From: an uncultured Bacteroidales bacterium | GTDB taxonomy: Bacteria > Bacteroidota > Bacteroidia > Bacteroidales > UBA932 | Assembly (NCBI GenBank): GCA_947305045.1 | Contig: CAMZCW010000015.1 | Span: forward strand, 1-24,711 | Direction: 5' to 3' | DNA length: 24,711 bases | Part shown: piece by piece, positions 1-8,621 of the stretch | Numbering within the stretch: the stretch's first letter is position 1 | How the letters are laid out: each line of letters opens with the position of its first letter | The notes under the pieces: generated by a model | Databases searched by the model: none | Told to the model about the DNA's origin: nothing | What the model saw: the letters and a program-made list of their open reading frames with translations, nothing else | Translations under genes and position numbers: made by a program

Positions 1-680
1 TCCACCGCCTTTTTGCCGTCTATCCAGGGGGAGATGAAGGTGGGCATGCCGCCGCTCACTTCCTTGCACTGGCGGCCCATAGTGCGGAAACTCTCGATGG
101 CGCCCTTGGTGGCACGGGAGATTTCGCCGGAGATGTACCAGCCGCCAAAACTCTTGTACTTGGAGCCGTAGCGTTCCCAAACCTCGTCAATTACATATTT
201 GTTGGACTCCACCTCATAGCTCATGTCACCGGTGTCCCAGTATTTGCCGCTGTCGTACAGGCCCAGCATGAACTTCATGTCGTACTTCTGGGCCAGGCGG
301 CAGAACATGTCAATGAGGTCCATCGACGGCATGTAGCAGCCCTTCTTGAGTAGGTAAGGGGAGGGATAGGTGATGAATTTGCGGTAGCCGCAGCGGATAT
401 CGATGACGGTATCGATACCGATGGCTTTCATGTAACGGAAGTCGCGGTCCCATTCGCGCTCCCCCCAGTTCTGGTGCGGGATGTCGTGCGAAATCTCGTC
501 CAGAAAAGTGCCGGTGATGGGCAGGCCGGCTGCCGGAGGAACAATGAGGGTGCTGCTCACGGAAGGGTCCAACTGGATGCCGTCCGCGTTGTTTTTACAG
601 GCGCTGAGCACGGTGGGGGCTGCAACGGCGGCTGCAGCACCCAATGCGGTTTTCTTGAGGAATGAACGACGATTTTCCAT
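1..680 (-). CDS. Secreted DUF4434-type glycosidase-like protein (3' end cut by window)
   Basis: Open reading frame from ATG at 680 running off the left edge, so only about 226 N-terminal residues are visible. The N-terminus carries a twin-arginine motif (RRSFLKK, residues 4-10), an Ala-rich hydrophobic stretch and a cysteine in LSAC near residue 28, so a Tat-exported lipoprotein is likely. The following sequence (ITGTFLDEI, then W-GEREWDRDFRYMKAIGIDTVI) resembles the start of the DUF4434 family, TIM-barrel proteins related to glycosidases. An internal segment with FGGWYISGE fits a barrel strand ending in an acidic residue. The gene diverges from the Sus operon, with a good promoter at 702-731, and probably belongs to the same glycan locus. 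The family assignment is from remembered motifs; the substrate is unknown. Confidence 0.8.
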   Translation of the reverse strand, partial: MENRRSFLKKTALGAAAAVAAPTVLSACKNNADGIQLDPSVSSTLIVPPAAGLPITGTFLDEISHDIPHQNWGEREWDRDFRYMKAIGIDTVIDIRCGYRKFITYPSPYLLKKGCYMPSMDLIDMFCRLAQKYDMKFMLGLYDSGKYWDTGDMSYEVESNKYVIDEVWERYGSKYKSFGGWYISGEISRATKGAIESFRTMGRQCKEVSGGMPTFISPWIDGKKAV

Positions 681-701
681 AGCAAATATATATGTGTCTT
701 G

Positions 702-731
702 CAAATATAGGGCTTTCTGTTGATTTTGCAA
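702..731 (-). promoter_or_regulatory. Bacteroidota-type promoter of the DUF4434 gene
   Basis: Read on the minus strand: TTG (731-729), 19 bases, then TATATTTG (709-702), matching the Bacteroidota TTTG/TAnnTTTG consensus. It leaves a leader of roughly 20 bases before the ATG at 680. A second TATATTTG copy (690-683) lacks a -33 partner at the right distance. Confidence 0.65.
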
Positions 732-791
732 GCGTGTTGTTAATGTTTTTGTTTAATACTGAAAAAGTTTTTATTATTTTGTTAAAAAGTA
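732..791. promoter_or_regulatory. AT-rich spacer between divergent promoters, possible operator
   Basis: About 60 bases between the two divergent promoters, almost pure A/T in the right half. An AAAAGT element occurs at 763 and 785 here, and again at 803 inside the plus promoter (steps of 22 and 18 bases, about two helical turns each). The longer unit AAAAGTTTTT recurs at 763-772 and 803-812. This is a plausible place for a regulator to act on both promoters, but no regulator gene is in the window and the site is inferred from pattern only. Confidence 0.3.
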
Positions 792-821
792 TTGCATAAT
801 TTAAAAGTTTTTGTAATTTTG
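792..821 (+). promoter_or_regulatory. Bacteroidota-type promoter of the epimerase-Sus operon
   Basis: TTG (792-794), a 19-base spacer, then TAATTTTG (814-821), a full match to TAnnTTTG. Transcription should start a few bases after 821, about 20 bases before the ATG at 849. The position rules out the longer reading frame that would begin at the TTG at 792. Confidence 0.7.
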
Positions 822-848
822 CATGAGCTAAACCTAAAAATACCGCTT

Positions 849-2039
849 ATGACTAACCGCATAGATTTTCAAAAAATGGCAGAACGCTATCGTAAAGAAT
901 TGTACGAAAGCGTGTTACCTTTCTGGTTGGAGCACTCCCAGGACAAGGAGTACGGCGGGTATTTCACCTGCCTGAACCGGGACGGCAGCGTGTTCGACAC
1001 AGACAAATTCGTGTGGCTGCAGGGCAGGGAAGTCTGGATGTTCGCTATGCTGTATAATAAGGTAGAGAAAAATCCGGAATGGCTCGCCTGTGCCAAACAG
1101 GGTGCGGAATTCCTGGAGAAGTACGGCCACGACGGCAACTATGACTTCTATTTCTCGCTCACGCGGGAAGGGAAGCCCATTATCGCTCCGTATAACATTT
1201 TCTCCAATACGTTTGCCTGCATGGCTTTTGCGCAGTTGGCGGTTGCTACCGGCAGCGAACATTATGCCGACGTGGCCCGCAAGGTGTTCCAGCGCATCCT
1301 GGACCGCCGTTCCAATCCCAAAGGCAAGTGGAGCAAGGCCGTTCCCGGAACCCGTCCCATGAAGGATTTTGCCCTGCCCATGATTATCTGTAACATGGCA
1401 CTGGAAGTGGAACCCATCATCGAGGACAAGTCCCTGTTGGACAAGACCATCGAGGAAGCCCTGCATGAGGTGTTCGACGTCTTTTACCAGCCGGATCTGG
1501 GCGTCATGGTAGAAAACCTGGCTCCGGACGGCTCGCTGGTAGACTGCTTTGAGGGCCGCCGCGTGAATCCCGGGCACGACCTGGAAGCCCTGTGGTTCAT
1601 GATGAACCTGGGCATCCGGCTCCACCGGCAGGACATCATCGACAAGAGCATGGACATTGCCCTCCGCGTGATAGACTACGGCTGGGACAAGGAGTACGGT
1701 GGCATCTTCTATTTCATGGACCGCAAAGGCTATCCCACCCAAGAACTGGAATGGGACCAAAAGCTGTGGTGGGTGCATTTGGAAAGCGCCATCTGCATGA
1801 TTAAAGGATACCAGCTCACAGGCAACAAGAAGGCCCTGGAGTGGTTCCTCAAACTGGACGATTATCTATGGACCCACTTCAAGGACAGCGAATATCCGGA
1901 GTGGTTCGGCTACCTGAACCGCCGCGGTGAGGTATTGCTTCCGCTCAAGGGCGGCAAGTGGAAAGGCTGCTTCCATGTGCCCAGGGGCCTGTACCAGATT
2001 GGCACCATCTTACAGGAAATCGCAGATAAAAATAATTAA
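849..2039 (+). CDS. AGE-family N-acylglucosamine 2-epimerase (renin-binding-protein type)
   Basis: Cytoplasmic protein of 396 residues with no signal peptide, the usual length for this (alpha/alpha)6-barrel family. These enzymes interconvert N-acetylmannosamine and N-acetylglucosamine; relatives act on cellobiose or mannobiose. Family landmarks are visible: VWLQGREVWM with Arg60, NPGHDLEA with His243, LWWVHLESA with His310 and KGCFHVPRG with His376, which match the arginine and histidines expected in the active site. The GGYFTCLNRDG and GCFHVPR segments look closer to renin-binding-protein epimerases than to cellobiose epimerases (recalled, not aligned). I chose ATG 849 because the in-frame TTG at 792 lies inside the promoter. 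First gene of the operon, 8 bases before the SusC gene, so it likely processes the hexosamine released by the locus. Confidence 0.9.
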   Translation: MTNRIDFQKMAERYRKELYESVLPFWLEHSQDKEYGGYFTCLNRDGSVFDTDKFVWLQGREVWMFAMLYNKVEKNPEWLACAKQGAEFLEKYGHDGNYDFYFSLTREGKPIIAPYNIFSNTFACMAFAQLAVATGSEHYADVARKVFQRILDRRSNPKGKWSKAVPGTRPMKDFALPMIICNMALEVEPIIEDKSLLDKTIEEALHEVFDVFYQPDLGVMVENLAPDGSLVDCFEGRRVNPGHDLEALWFMMNLGIRLHRQDIIDKSMDIALRVIDYGWDKEYGGIFYFMDRKGYPTQELEWDQKLWWVHLESAICMIKGYQLTGNKKALEWFLKLDDYLWTHFKDSEYPEWFGYLNRRGEVLLPLKGGKWKGCFHVPRGLYQIGTILQEIADKNN

Positions 2040-2047
2040 TATACACT

Positions 2048-5000
2048 ATGAAAGTCTTTTCCCGTCTTATGACTTCGCTCTTGGCAGGTCTTGTCCTGCT
2101 GCAAGGCGTGGCCTTTGCCCAGACAGCGGTCCGCGGCAAGGTGACCGATACGGACGGCAAGCCCCTTGCAGGCGTCACGGTGCTGGTGAAAGGAACCACC
2201 AACGGCACCATGACGGCCTCCGACGGAACGTATTCCCTGAAGGTGAACCAAGGGGACGTCCTGGAGTTCTCCTGCCTGGGTCTGGCCACCGAGGAGCGCA
2301 ATTACAAGGGACAGCAAAACCTGAATGTCACCTTGCAGGAAGATGCGCTTTATCTGGAAGATGTAGTGGTGGTAGGTTACGGCACAGCCAAGAAGGAAAC
2401 GCTGACGGCCGCCGTGAGCGCCATCAAGGGTGACGAACTCCTGAAGGCCCCTTCCACCAACGTGTCTCAGGTGCTGGCCGGTAAGCTCTCCGGTATCTCC
2501 TCCGTGCAGGAATCCGGTGAGCCGGGCCTGGACCAGGCATCCCTGCGCATCCGTGGCTCCGTTTACGGCGTAGCCTACGTCGTGGATGGTTTCCCGGTGG
2601 ACAACATCAACGACATCGATCCTGCCGATATCGAGAGCATCTCCGTGCTGAAGGATGGCGCATCGGCCGCCGTCTATGGCCTCAAGGCTGCCGGCGGCGT
2701 GATCATCATCACCACCAAAAAGGGCGACAAAGGCGACACCCGCATCACCTACAACGGCTCCGTGGGTGCCAGCATGAATGCCAATTTCCCGCGCTTCATG
2801 AACGGTCCGCAGTTTGCCTATTATTACAATGTGGCGCAGATGATGGACCAGCTCTCCAATGGGGAAATTGCTTCGGCACAGGAGTATGTACCGTATTTTA
2901 CCCAGAAGAACATTGCTGCCATGCGCGCCGGAACCGATGGTTGGGATAATGTGGATTATGTGAAGAAGGTGTTCGGTACGGGTCTTACCCATAAGCACAA
3001 CATCACGGTGCAGGGCGGCAACGACAAAGCCCGCTTCTTTGTGGGCGCCGGTATCATGGACCAGAAAGGTAATATCGACAAGTTCCGTTATACCCGGTAT
3101 AATATCCGTGCCAATATTGAGGGCACCCTGGCCAAGCACCTGAACTATAAGGTCGGTCTGTCCGGCGTGATTGGCCACCGCAACTCGCCGGCCTTCCTTT
3201 CCGGTGGTTCCGACGGCGGCTACACGGAGGTGGGCTGGTTCTCCATTGCCCGCCAGGCCGTGCAGATGCATCCTTATCTTCCGGAAAAATACGATGGCTA
3301 TTATACGGGCGCCGTGCAGGACAACCAGAGCTACCTGGTGAGCCCGCTGGCCGCCATTTATGAGTCCGGTTACAAGCAGAACAAGAGCGCAGCGGCGTCG
3401 GTCAATGCCTCCCTGACGTGGAACCTGCCTTTTGTCCCGGGCCTGTCCCTGAAGGCTTCCGGCTCCTACGACTACAGCGTTAGCCACGACAAGAACCTGA
3501 GCACGCCTTATACCCTGATGCAACGCGTCCGTACGGACGATGGCTGGGTATGGCAGCAGCGTACGGACAACCCGCATATCGCCAACAATGTGAACAACCT
3601 GGGTGAAGGTGTCACCTTTTCCCGTCAGATGGTGGGGCAGGTGAGTGCGAATTATGTGCAGACTTTTGGCAAGAATCACGTGGACCTGATGGCCCTGGCG
3701 GAAATCCGTGACTATAAAGGGAATGGGCTCAGCGCATATGCACAGGCCCTTCCGTTCGACTCCCTCCCGGAACTGTCCAATGGTATCGCATCCAATAATC
3801 CGGTGGGCGGCTGGAGTAGCGCATCCCGCAGCGTAGGTTACGTGTTCCGTGCCCGCTACGATTACGCGGAGAAGTACCTGGCAGAGGTTACCGGCCGTTA
3901 CGACGGATCCTACAAGTTCGCCGGCATGAGCAAGACCCGCTGGGGATTCTTCCCGTCCGTTTCGTTGGGCTGGCGTATCTCCAAGGAAGAATTCATGAAA
4001 GGGACCTCCTCCTGGCTGGACGATCTGAAAATCCGCGCCAGCGTGGGTCTGCTGGGTAACGACAGCGTCAGTGAATACGCCTTCCTGAGCACCTATTCCA
4101 AGGCCTCCAACGTGGCTTATGGCCAGAAGGGCGGCCCCACGATTATCGAGCCCGCCTATTATACTTCCGGTATTCCCAATACGGATTTGTCCTGGGAAAA
4201 GACACGGAGCTGGAACGTGGGTGTGGACTTCTCCCTCTGGGGCGGTTTGCTGGGAATGGAAATTGACGCCTTCTACAACTACACCTACGACATGTTAACC
4301 TATCAGTCCACGGGCTTCCCGGCCTCCATGGGCGGCTATTATCCCACCTGGGTGAACAAGAATGCCGTGGATGCCAGGGGTGTGGATATCCTCATCCGCC
4401 ACCGCAACCATTTCACGCTGGGCGGCGACCCGTTCTACTATGAGGTGACCGGCAGTCTTACCCGCTCCAAGACCCGCTGGCTGGTGTACAATGACGACCC
4501 CAACATTGTGGACTGGCGCAAGCGCGTTGGCACCACGGTGGGCAGCATCATGTGCTGGAAGGCCGACGGCCTGTTCAAGAGCGAAGAAGAGATTGACCAG
4601 GCTTCCTGGTACGGCACGCGTCCCAATGTGGGCGACATCCGCTATGTAGACCTGAACGGCGACGGCAAGATTGATGAGGACGACAAAGGCTATTTCGGCC
4701 GTTCCAACCGTCCGGAACTCACGTTCGGCCTCAACATTAACCTGGCATGGAAGGGGATCGATTTCAACGCCCAGTTTACCGGCGGCGCGCTCTTCGATAT
4801 TTCCATGACCGGTACTTACTACAACGACAACGACGACAACACCATCTGGACCCAGACTTTCAAGGAGGGCGGCAACTCTCCGCTGTTCCTGGTACAGAAT
4901 GCCTACAGTGAGTTTAACCCGAACGGCACCTTCCCGCGCCTGACATTGGCCAAGACCAGCCATGGCGGCGACAACGGCCTCAGTTCCACCTTCTGGATCC

Positions 5001-5227
5001 GCGATGGCAAGTATGTTCGCCTGAAGAGTGCCCAGCTGGGATACACCCTGCCCAAGAAATGGACATCCAAGATTGGTATCCAGACGCTCCGCTTCTTTGT
5101 GGAGGGGCAGAACCTGTTCACCATCTCCGGCCTTCCGGAGGGCATCGACCCGGAATCTCCGGGCGTGAACAACGGTTATTATCCGCAGCAGCGCATGCTG
5201 ATGGGCGGCATTACTCTGACGCTTTAA
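2048..5227 (+). CDS. SusC/RagA-family TonB-dependent outer-membrane transporter
   Basis: 1059 residues, typical for SusC. Signal peptide 1-24 (cleavage after AFA), then a CarboxypepD_reg-like beta-sandwich (about 26-108, starting VRGKVTDTDGKPLAGVTVLV), then the plug domain with the hallmark SusC segment VVVVGYGTAKKETLTAAVS near 110, and a 22-strand TonB-dependent barrel ending in GGITLTL. It forms the outer-membrane pore that takes up oligosaccharides using TonB energy, covered by the SusD lipoprotein encoded next (start 15 bases after this stop). A single CarboxypepD_reg domain and the absence of an STN domain suggest it does not itself signal to an anti-sigma factor. The glycan transported cannot be read from the sequence. 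Confidence 0.96.
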   Translation: MKVFSRLMTSLLAGLVLLQGVAFAQTAVRGKVTDTDGKPLAGVTVLVKGTTNGTMTASDGTYSLKVNQGDVLEFSCLGLATEERNYKGQQNLNVTLQEDALYLEDVVVVGYGTAKKETLTAAVSAIKGDELLKAPSTNVSQVLAGKLSGISSVQESGEPGLDQASLRIRGSVYGVAYVVDGFPVDNINDIDPADIESISVLKDGASAAVYGLKAAGGVIIITTKKGDKGDTRITYNGSVGASMNANFPRFMNGPQFAYYYNVAQMMDQLSNGEIASAQEYVPYFTQKNIAAMRAGTDGWDNVDYVKKVFGTGLTHKHNITVQGGNDKARFFVGAGIMDQKGNIDKFRYTRYNIRANIEGTLAKHLNYKVGLSGVIGHRNSPAFLSGGSDGGYTEVGWFSIARQAVQMHPYLPEKYDGYYTGAVQDNQSYLVSPLAAIYESGYKQNKSAAASVNASLTWNLPFVPGLSLKASGSYDYSVSHDKNLSTPYTLMQRVRTDDGWVWQQRTDNPHIANNVNNLGEGVTFSRQMVGQVSANYVQTFGKNHVDLMALAEIRDYKGNGLSAYAQALPFDSLPELSNGIASNNPVGGWSSASRSVGYVFRARYDYAEKYLAEVTGRYDGSYKFAGMSKTRWGFFPSVSLGWRISKEEFMKGTSSWLDDLKIRASVGLLGNDSVSEYAFLSTYSKASNVAYGQKGGPTIIEPAYYTSGIPNTDLSWEKTRSWNVGVDFSLWGGLLGMEIDAFYNYTYDMLTYQSTGFPASMGGYYPTWVNKNAVDARGVDILIRHRNHFTLGGDPFYYEVTGSLTRSKTRWLVYNDDPNIVDWRKRVGTTVGSIMCWKADGLFKSEEEIDQASWYGTRPNVGDIRYVDLNGDGKIDEDDKGYFGRSNRPELTFGLNINLAWKGIDFNAQFTGGALFDISMTGTYYNDNDDNTIWTQTFKEGGNSPLFLVQNAYSEFNPNGTFPRLTLAKTSHGGDNGLSSTFWIRDGKYVRLKSAQLGYTLPKKWTSKIGIQTLRFFVEGQNLFTISGLPEGIDPESPGVNNGYYPQQRMLMGGITLTL

Positions 5228-5242
5228 ATGGGAGGAAAAGGT

Positions 5243-6883
5243 ATGAAAAAAGTATTGTTTCTGACCGCAGCCCTTGCTGCACTGGTCTCCTGCAACAAAA
5301 CGCTGGACCTTACGCCTACGGACCGCGTATCGGCCAAGACCCTGTGGGAAACCACCCATAATGCCGAATACTCCGTGAACCACCTGTATTCTTATCTGTG
5401 GGGCTATTATTCCGCACCTACTGCAGCCGGCCTCACGGAAGCCCTCACGGACGAGCTCAAGTACACCTCGTACAATTTCAACGCGATGGCGTACATCCCT
5501 TCCTATCTGGCCTATTTCGAGAGCACCGTCACGGCGCAGACCATTGACGTGTATCTGGGCATGTGGGGTTCCCTGTATACGGCCATCCGCGAAACCAATG
5601 AAGCCATCAGCTACCTGCATACGTACGGGCAGATGAAACAGGAGGAGAAGACCCGTCTGGAGGGCGAACTTCGCTTCCTGCGCGGTTACTTCTACTTTGA
5701 ACTCATCAAGCGTTACAAGGATGTTATCCTGTACGACGAAGACCTTACTTCCATTGTCAAGGACAAAGCGGTGTCGCCGGAGAGCAAGGGCTGGGATTTT
5801 GTCCAGGCCGATTTGAACTTTGCCGCGGACAACCTGCCCGATGCTGCCGCCGCGAATGGCCGCATCAACAAAGGCATGGCCTACGGCTTGCTTTCCCGTG
5901 CGATGCTGTATGCCAAGCGCTATGATGCCGTCATCGCCGCTGCCAATGCCGTTGCCGAACTCGGCTATAGCCTGGAGCCCCGGTATGCCGATGCCTGTGG
6001 CAAATCGCTTGCTGCCGGCAACCGCGAGGCCATACTCCAGTATACTTTTGACTATGCCTCCGGTCTTACCCACAGCTTTGACTTCTATTACACCCCGGGC
6101 GGCGACTTTGCCATCCAGGACATGAAAGGCGGTGCCTATGCCGTTCCCACGCAGGAGATAGTGGAGAGCTATGAACTGGCAACGGGCGGTTTCCCGTCCT
6201 GGAGCGCCTGGCATGCTTCTACTACCAATACACCGCCCTATGCACAGCTGGAACCTCGTTTCCATGCGACCATCCTGTACAACGGCGCCCCCTGGAAAGA
6301 CCGCACCATTGAGCCGTATGTGGGCGGTGTCGATGGCTGGGCCACCTGGAAGACAGACAAGGAGCCCAAGGGAAAAACCGTTACCGGTTATTATCTGCGT
6401 AAACATGTGGACGAGAGCTATGATGTCTCGACCTCCGGTAGCAGCCATCCTTTCACGCTGCTCCGCTACGGTGAGGTGCTGCTCAATAAGGCCGAAGCTT
6501 GCTACCGGACGGGCGATGCCGCCGGAGCCAATGCTGCCGTACGAGCCATCCGCGCCCGTGTGGGGCTCCCTTATTCGGACAAGAGCGGAGATAATCTGTG
6601 GAAAGCCATTGTTCAGGAAAGGAAAGTGGAACTGGCTTTCGAGGGACTGCGTTACTGGGATCTTCGCCGGTGGGAGATGGCTGCACAGCCCTATCCCGAT
6701 GGCCTGAGCGCTTATCAGCAGCACGGTCTTAAGATTGAGCCCGAAGGAAGTGGCTTCCGTTACACCTATGTGTCCGTGGACGAGAAAAACCGTAACTTCC
6801 CGGAGCGTCTGTACCGCTTCCCGATGCCCAAATCGGAACTGGAATCCAATTCGCTTGTGAACCAATATGATGAATGGAAGTAG
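5243..6883 (+). CDS. SusD/RagB-family nutrient-binding outer-membrane lipoprotein
   Basis: 546 residues. The start at ATG 5243 gives a clean lipoprotein signal (MKKVLFLTAALAALVSC, Cys17) and is preceded by GGAGG at 5231-5235, an unusually good Shine-Dalgarno for this phylum. The in-frame ATG at 5228 would add five residues and lose that site. SusD signatures: a TPR-like segment with RLEGELRFLRGYFYFELIKRY near residues 133-155, and C-terminal LLRYGEVLLNKAEACYRTG and ERKVELAFEGLRYWDLRRW, typical of the RagB/SusD domain. It caps the SusC pore and binds glycan at the cell surface. The last bases overlap potential upstream starts of the next gene. Confidence 0.95.
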   Translation: MKKVLFLTAALAALVSCNKTLDLTPTDRVSAKTLWETTHNAEYSVNHLYSYLWGYYSAPTAAGLTEALTDELKYTSYNFNAMAYIPSYLAYFESTVTAQTIDVYLGMWGSLYTAIRETNEAISYLHTYGQMKQEEKTRLEGELRFLRGYFYFELIKRYKDVILYDEDLTSIVKDKAVSPESKGWDFVQADLNFAADNLPDAAAANGRINKGMAYGLLSRAMLYAKRYDAVIAAANAVAELGYSLEPRYADACGKSLAAGNREAILQYTFDYASGLTHSFDFYYTPGGDFAIQDMKGGAYAVPTQEIVESYELATGGFPSWSAWHASTTNTPPYAQLEPRFHATILYNGAPWKDRTIEPYVGGVDGWATWKTDKEPKGKTVTGYYLRKHVDESYDVSTSGSSHPFTLLRYGEVLLNKAEACYRTGDAAGANAAVRAIRARVGLPYSDKSGDNLWKAIVQERKVELAFEGLRYWDLRRWEMAAQPYPDGLSAYQQHGLKIEPEGSGFRYTYVSVDEKNRNFPERLYRFPMPKSELESNSLVNQYDEWK

Positions 6884-6884
6884 T

Positions 6885-8621
6885 ATGAAAAAGTATCTGT
6901 ATATTCTTTCTGTCGTGCTGTTGGCCGTGGTTTCCTGCCATAAGCCTGAATATATAGCACCCACCGCCGAACGGCAGGGACTTACCAGCCTTACTGCCAT
7001 CCTGGTAGAGGGCCCGTATGCAGGGCAGGAACTGGCCAAACTGACCATCACGGACCCGGACGCCACTTACCTGGAGATTCCTATCCCGTTCTATTATCCG
7101 GAAATCTCCAATGAGGAAACGCTCATCTACATGATGAAACTGCGCGTTCAGGCGGAACTGCAGCCCAATTACAAGATCAGCCCCAAACTGGGTGTGCTGG
7201 ACCTGACGGAGGAAAACAAGTTTACGCTTACGGATCCGAGCGGGAAATCCCGTGAGATTGTCATTACCGGCAAGCGCTCCAAGTCTTCTTCCTGCGCCCT
7301 GGTTGCCCTGATGGTGGAAGATGTGAAAACATCGGCCGTCATCTATGAGGAGTCGTCCAAAATCCTGATCCCTTATCTGGAAGACCTTTCCGCCGTACAA
7401 GTTACCGGCCAGGTTACCCCGCATGCCAAACTCCTGAAAGTGAATGGCAAAGCCTACAACGAAAAAGCCAAATACAACCTGAATTCGGGCGCTACCGTTA
7501 CCGTGCAGGCCCACGATGGCGTTACCGAACGCACCTATACCGTGGAGCAGGGGATTCCCAGCCTGCTTGGCTCCGGCATGCGCGAGGAATCGGTTGCCCG
7601 CCTGTTCAATGTGGACCCGGAGACCATGGCCGGCCTTCCGCCGTACTCGGACGATTCCTATGTTTCGCTGGCCGGTCTGGGTACATACGTTATTGTAGGC
7701 CTGGGCAATGGCCGTACTCCGCTGTACCTGGATGCCTTTACCGGCGCCAAGAAGGGGCAGATCAACCTGGGAAGTGCCGTTGCCGACTGTCTTACCAGTG
7801 ACGATGCCGGCAATCTTGTAATCGCCAACTTTGCTACCGGCGGTATGGAAGCGCAGGATGTGAATGTGTACGTGACCCGTTCCGTGACAGAGGCACCGAC
7901 ACTGCTCTATACCTTCTCCAATCCGGCCATAACGCCGGTAGGCCATCGCATCAAGGTGTCCGGTAACGTAAACGGGAACGCCTGCATTGCCCTTACGGCA
8001 GAGGGTATTGAAGGGGTAACGCTTTCCTCCGAAGTTGTGTATCTGCTGGTCCGTGACGGCGCTGTAACGGAGGTCAAGGTGAAAGACTTCGCCGGACTCA
8101 ACATGGGCTGGGGCCCCGCTCCGGTGAATAATGCAACGGTTTGTCCGGCCTCTGCAGACCCGGATAAGGATGGCTGGTTCCTGGACTATTATGAAGGCAA
8201 TGTAGATCCTTCCGTAACCAGTGAAAGTGCCGAATGTTATATCCTTCACTACGTTGACGCCAAGGACCGTGACTATTGGCTGGATTTGGTAGGTAACTGG
8301 GGCGTGAATCCCAACTGTTTGGACCTCAAGGTGTTCAATGGCACTCCTTACCTGACGCTCTTTGCCGTGAGCCATTTCCCGCAGTGGGAAATTCGCCCCA
8401 AACTGCGCCTGTACGACGCCACCGACCCTTCCTCCGCCCGTCTGCTTCTGAGAAATGACAATCTGGCTATTTTCCAGAAGGGGGGCCGCAACGAACCCAC
8501 CGGAGCCTCCGGCGACGTGGTCCTTGTGCCTTCTGTAGACGGTTACCGCATGTATCTGTATTATTATGACCACCATACGCAGGTGATTGGTGCCTACGTA
8601 GCAGACTGTTTCGAGATATGA
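6885..8621 (+). CDS. Surface lipoprotein of DUF5018/DUF4623 type (SusE position)
   Basis: 578 residues; I chose ATG 6885, one base after the SusD stop, because it gives a compact lipoprotein signal (MKKYLYILSVVLLAVVSC, Cys18). An in-frame ATG at 6867 would overlap SusD. The N-terminal ~230 residues look like two Ig-like beta domains; the second ends in TVTVQAHDGVTERTYTV. The C-terminal ~330 residues contain propeller-like repeats such as LTSDDAGNLVIANF and IKVSGNVNGNACIAL. This layout recalls DUF5018 followed by a DUF4623-like propeller, from memory and not by search. Being third after SusC/SusD, it most likely binds glycan at the surface. No catalytic motif is visible. It shares a general plan with the lipoprotein at 11036-12802. 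Confidence 0.72.
   Translation: MKKYLYILSVVLLAVVSCHKPEYIAPTAERQGLTSLTAILVEGPYAGQELAKLTITDPDATYLEIPIPFYYPEISNEETLIYMMKLRVQAELQPNYKISPKLGVLDLTEENKFTLTDPSGKSREIVITGKRSKSSSCALVALMVEDVKTSAVIYEESSKILIPYLEDLSAVQVTGQVTPHAKLLKVNGKAYNEKAKYNLNSGATVTVQAHDGVTERTYTVEQGIPSLLGSGMREESVARLFNVDPETMAGLPPYSDDSYVSLAGLGTYVIVGLGNGRTPLYLDAFTGAKKGQINLGSAVADCLTSDDAGNLVIANFATGGMEAQDVNVYVTRSVTEAPTLLYTFSNPAITPVGHRIKVSGNVNGNACIALTAEGIEGVTLSSEVVYLLVRDGAVTEVKVKDFAGLNMGWGPAPVNNATVCPASADPDKDGWFLDYYEGNVDPSVTSESAECYILHYVDAKDRDYWLDLVGNWGVNPNCLDLKVFNGTPYLTLFAVSHFPQWEIRPKLRLYDATDPSSARLLLRNDNLAIFQKGGRNEPTGASGDVVLVPSVDGYRMYLYYYDHHTQVIGAYVADCFEI

Noticed and set aside
792..848. N-terminal extension of the epimerase from TTG 792
   Set aside because: The TTG is the -33 element and the extension covers the -7 element; the family-like sequence begins at ATG 849.
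2036..3679. 547-residue minus-strand frame
   Set aside because: Shadow of the SusC gene, with His/Val/Gly-rich low-information sequence and no upstream promoter.
4295..7066. 923-residue open frame on the minus strand
   Set aside because: It lies across the clear SusC and SusD genes in the opposite strand, has no recognisable domain, and is the kind of antisense open frame that GC-rich codon positions produce.
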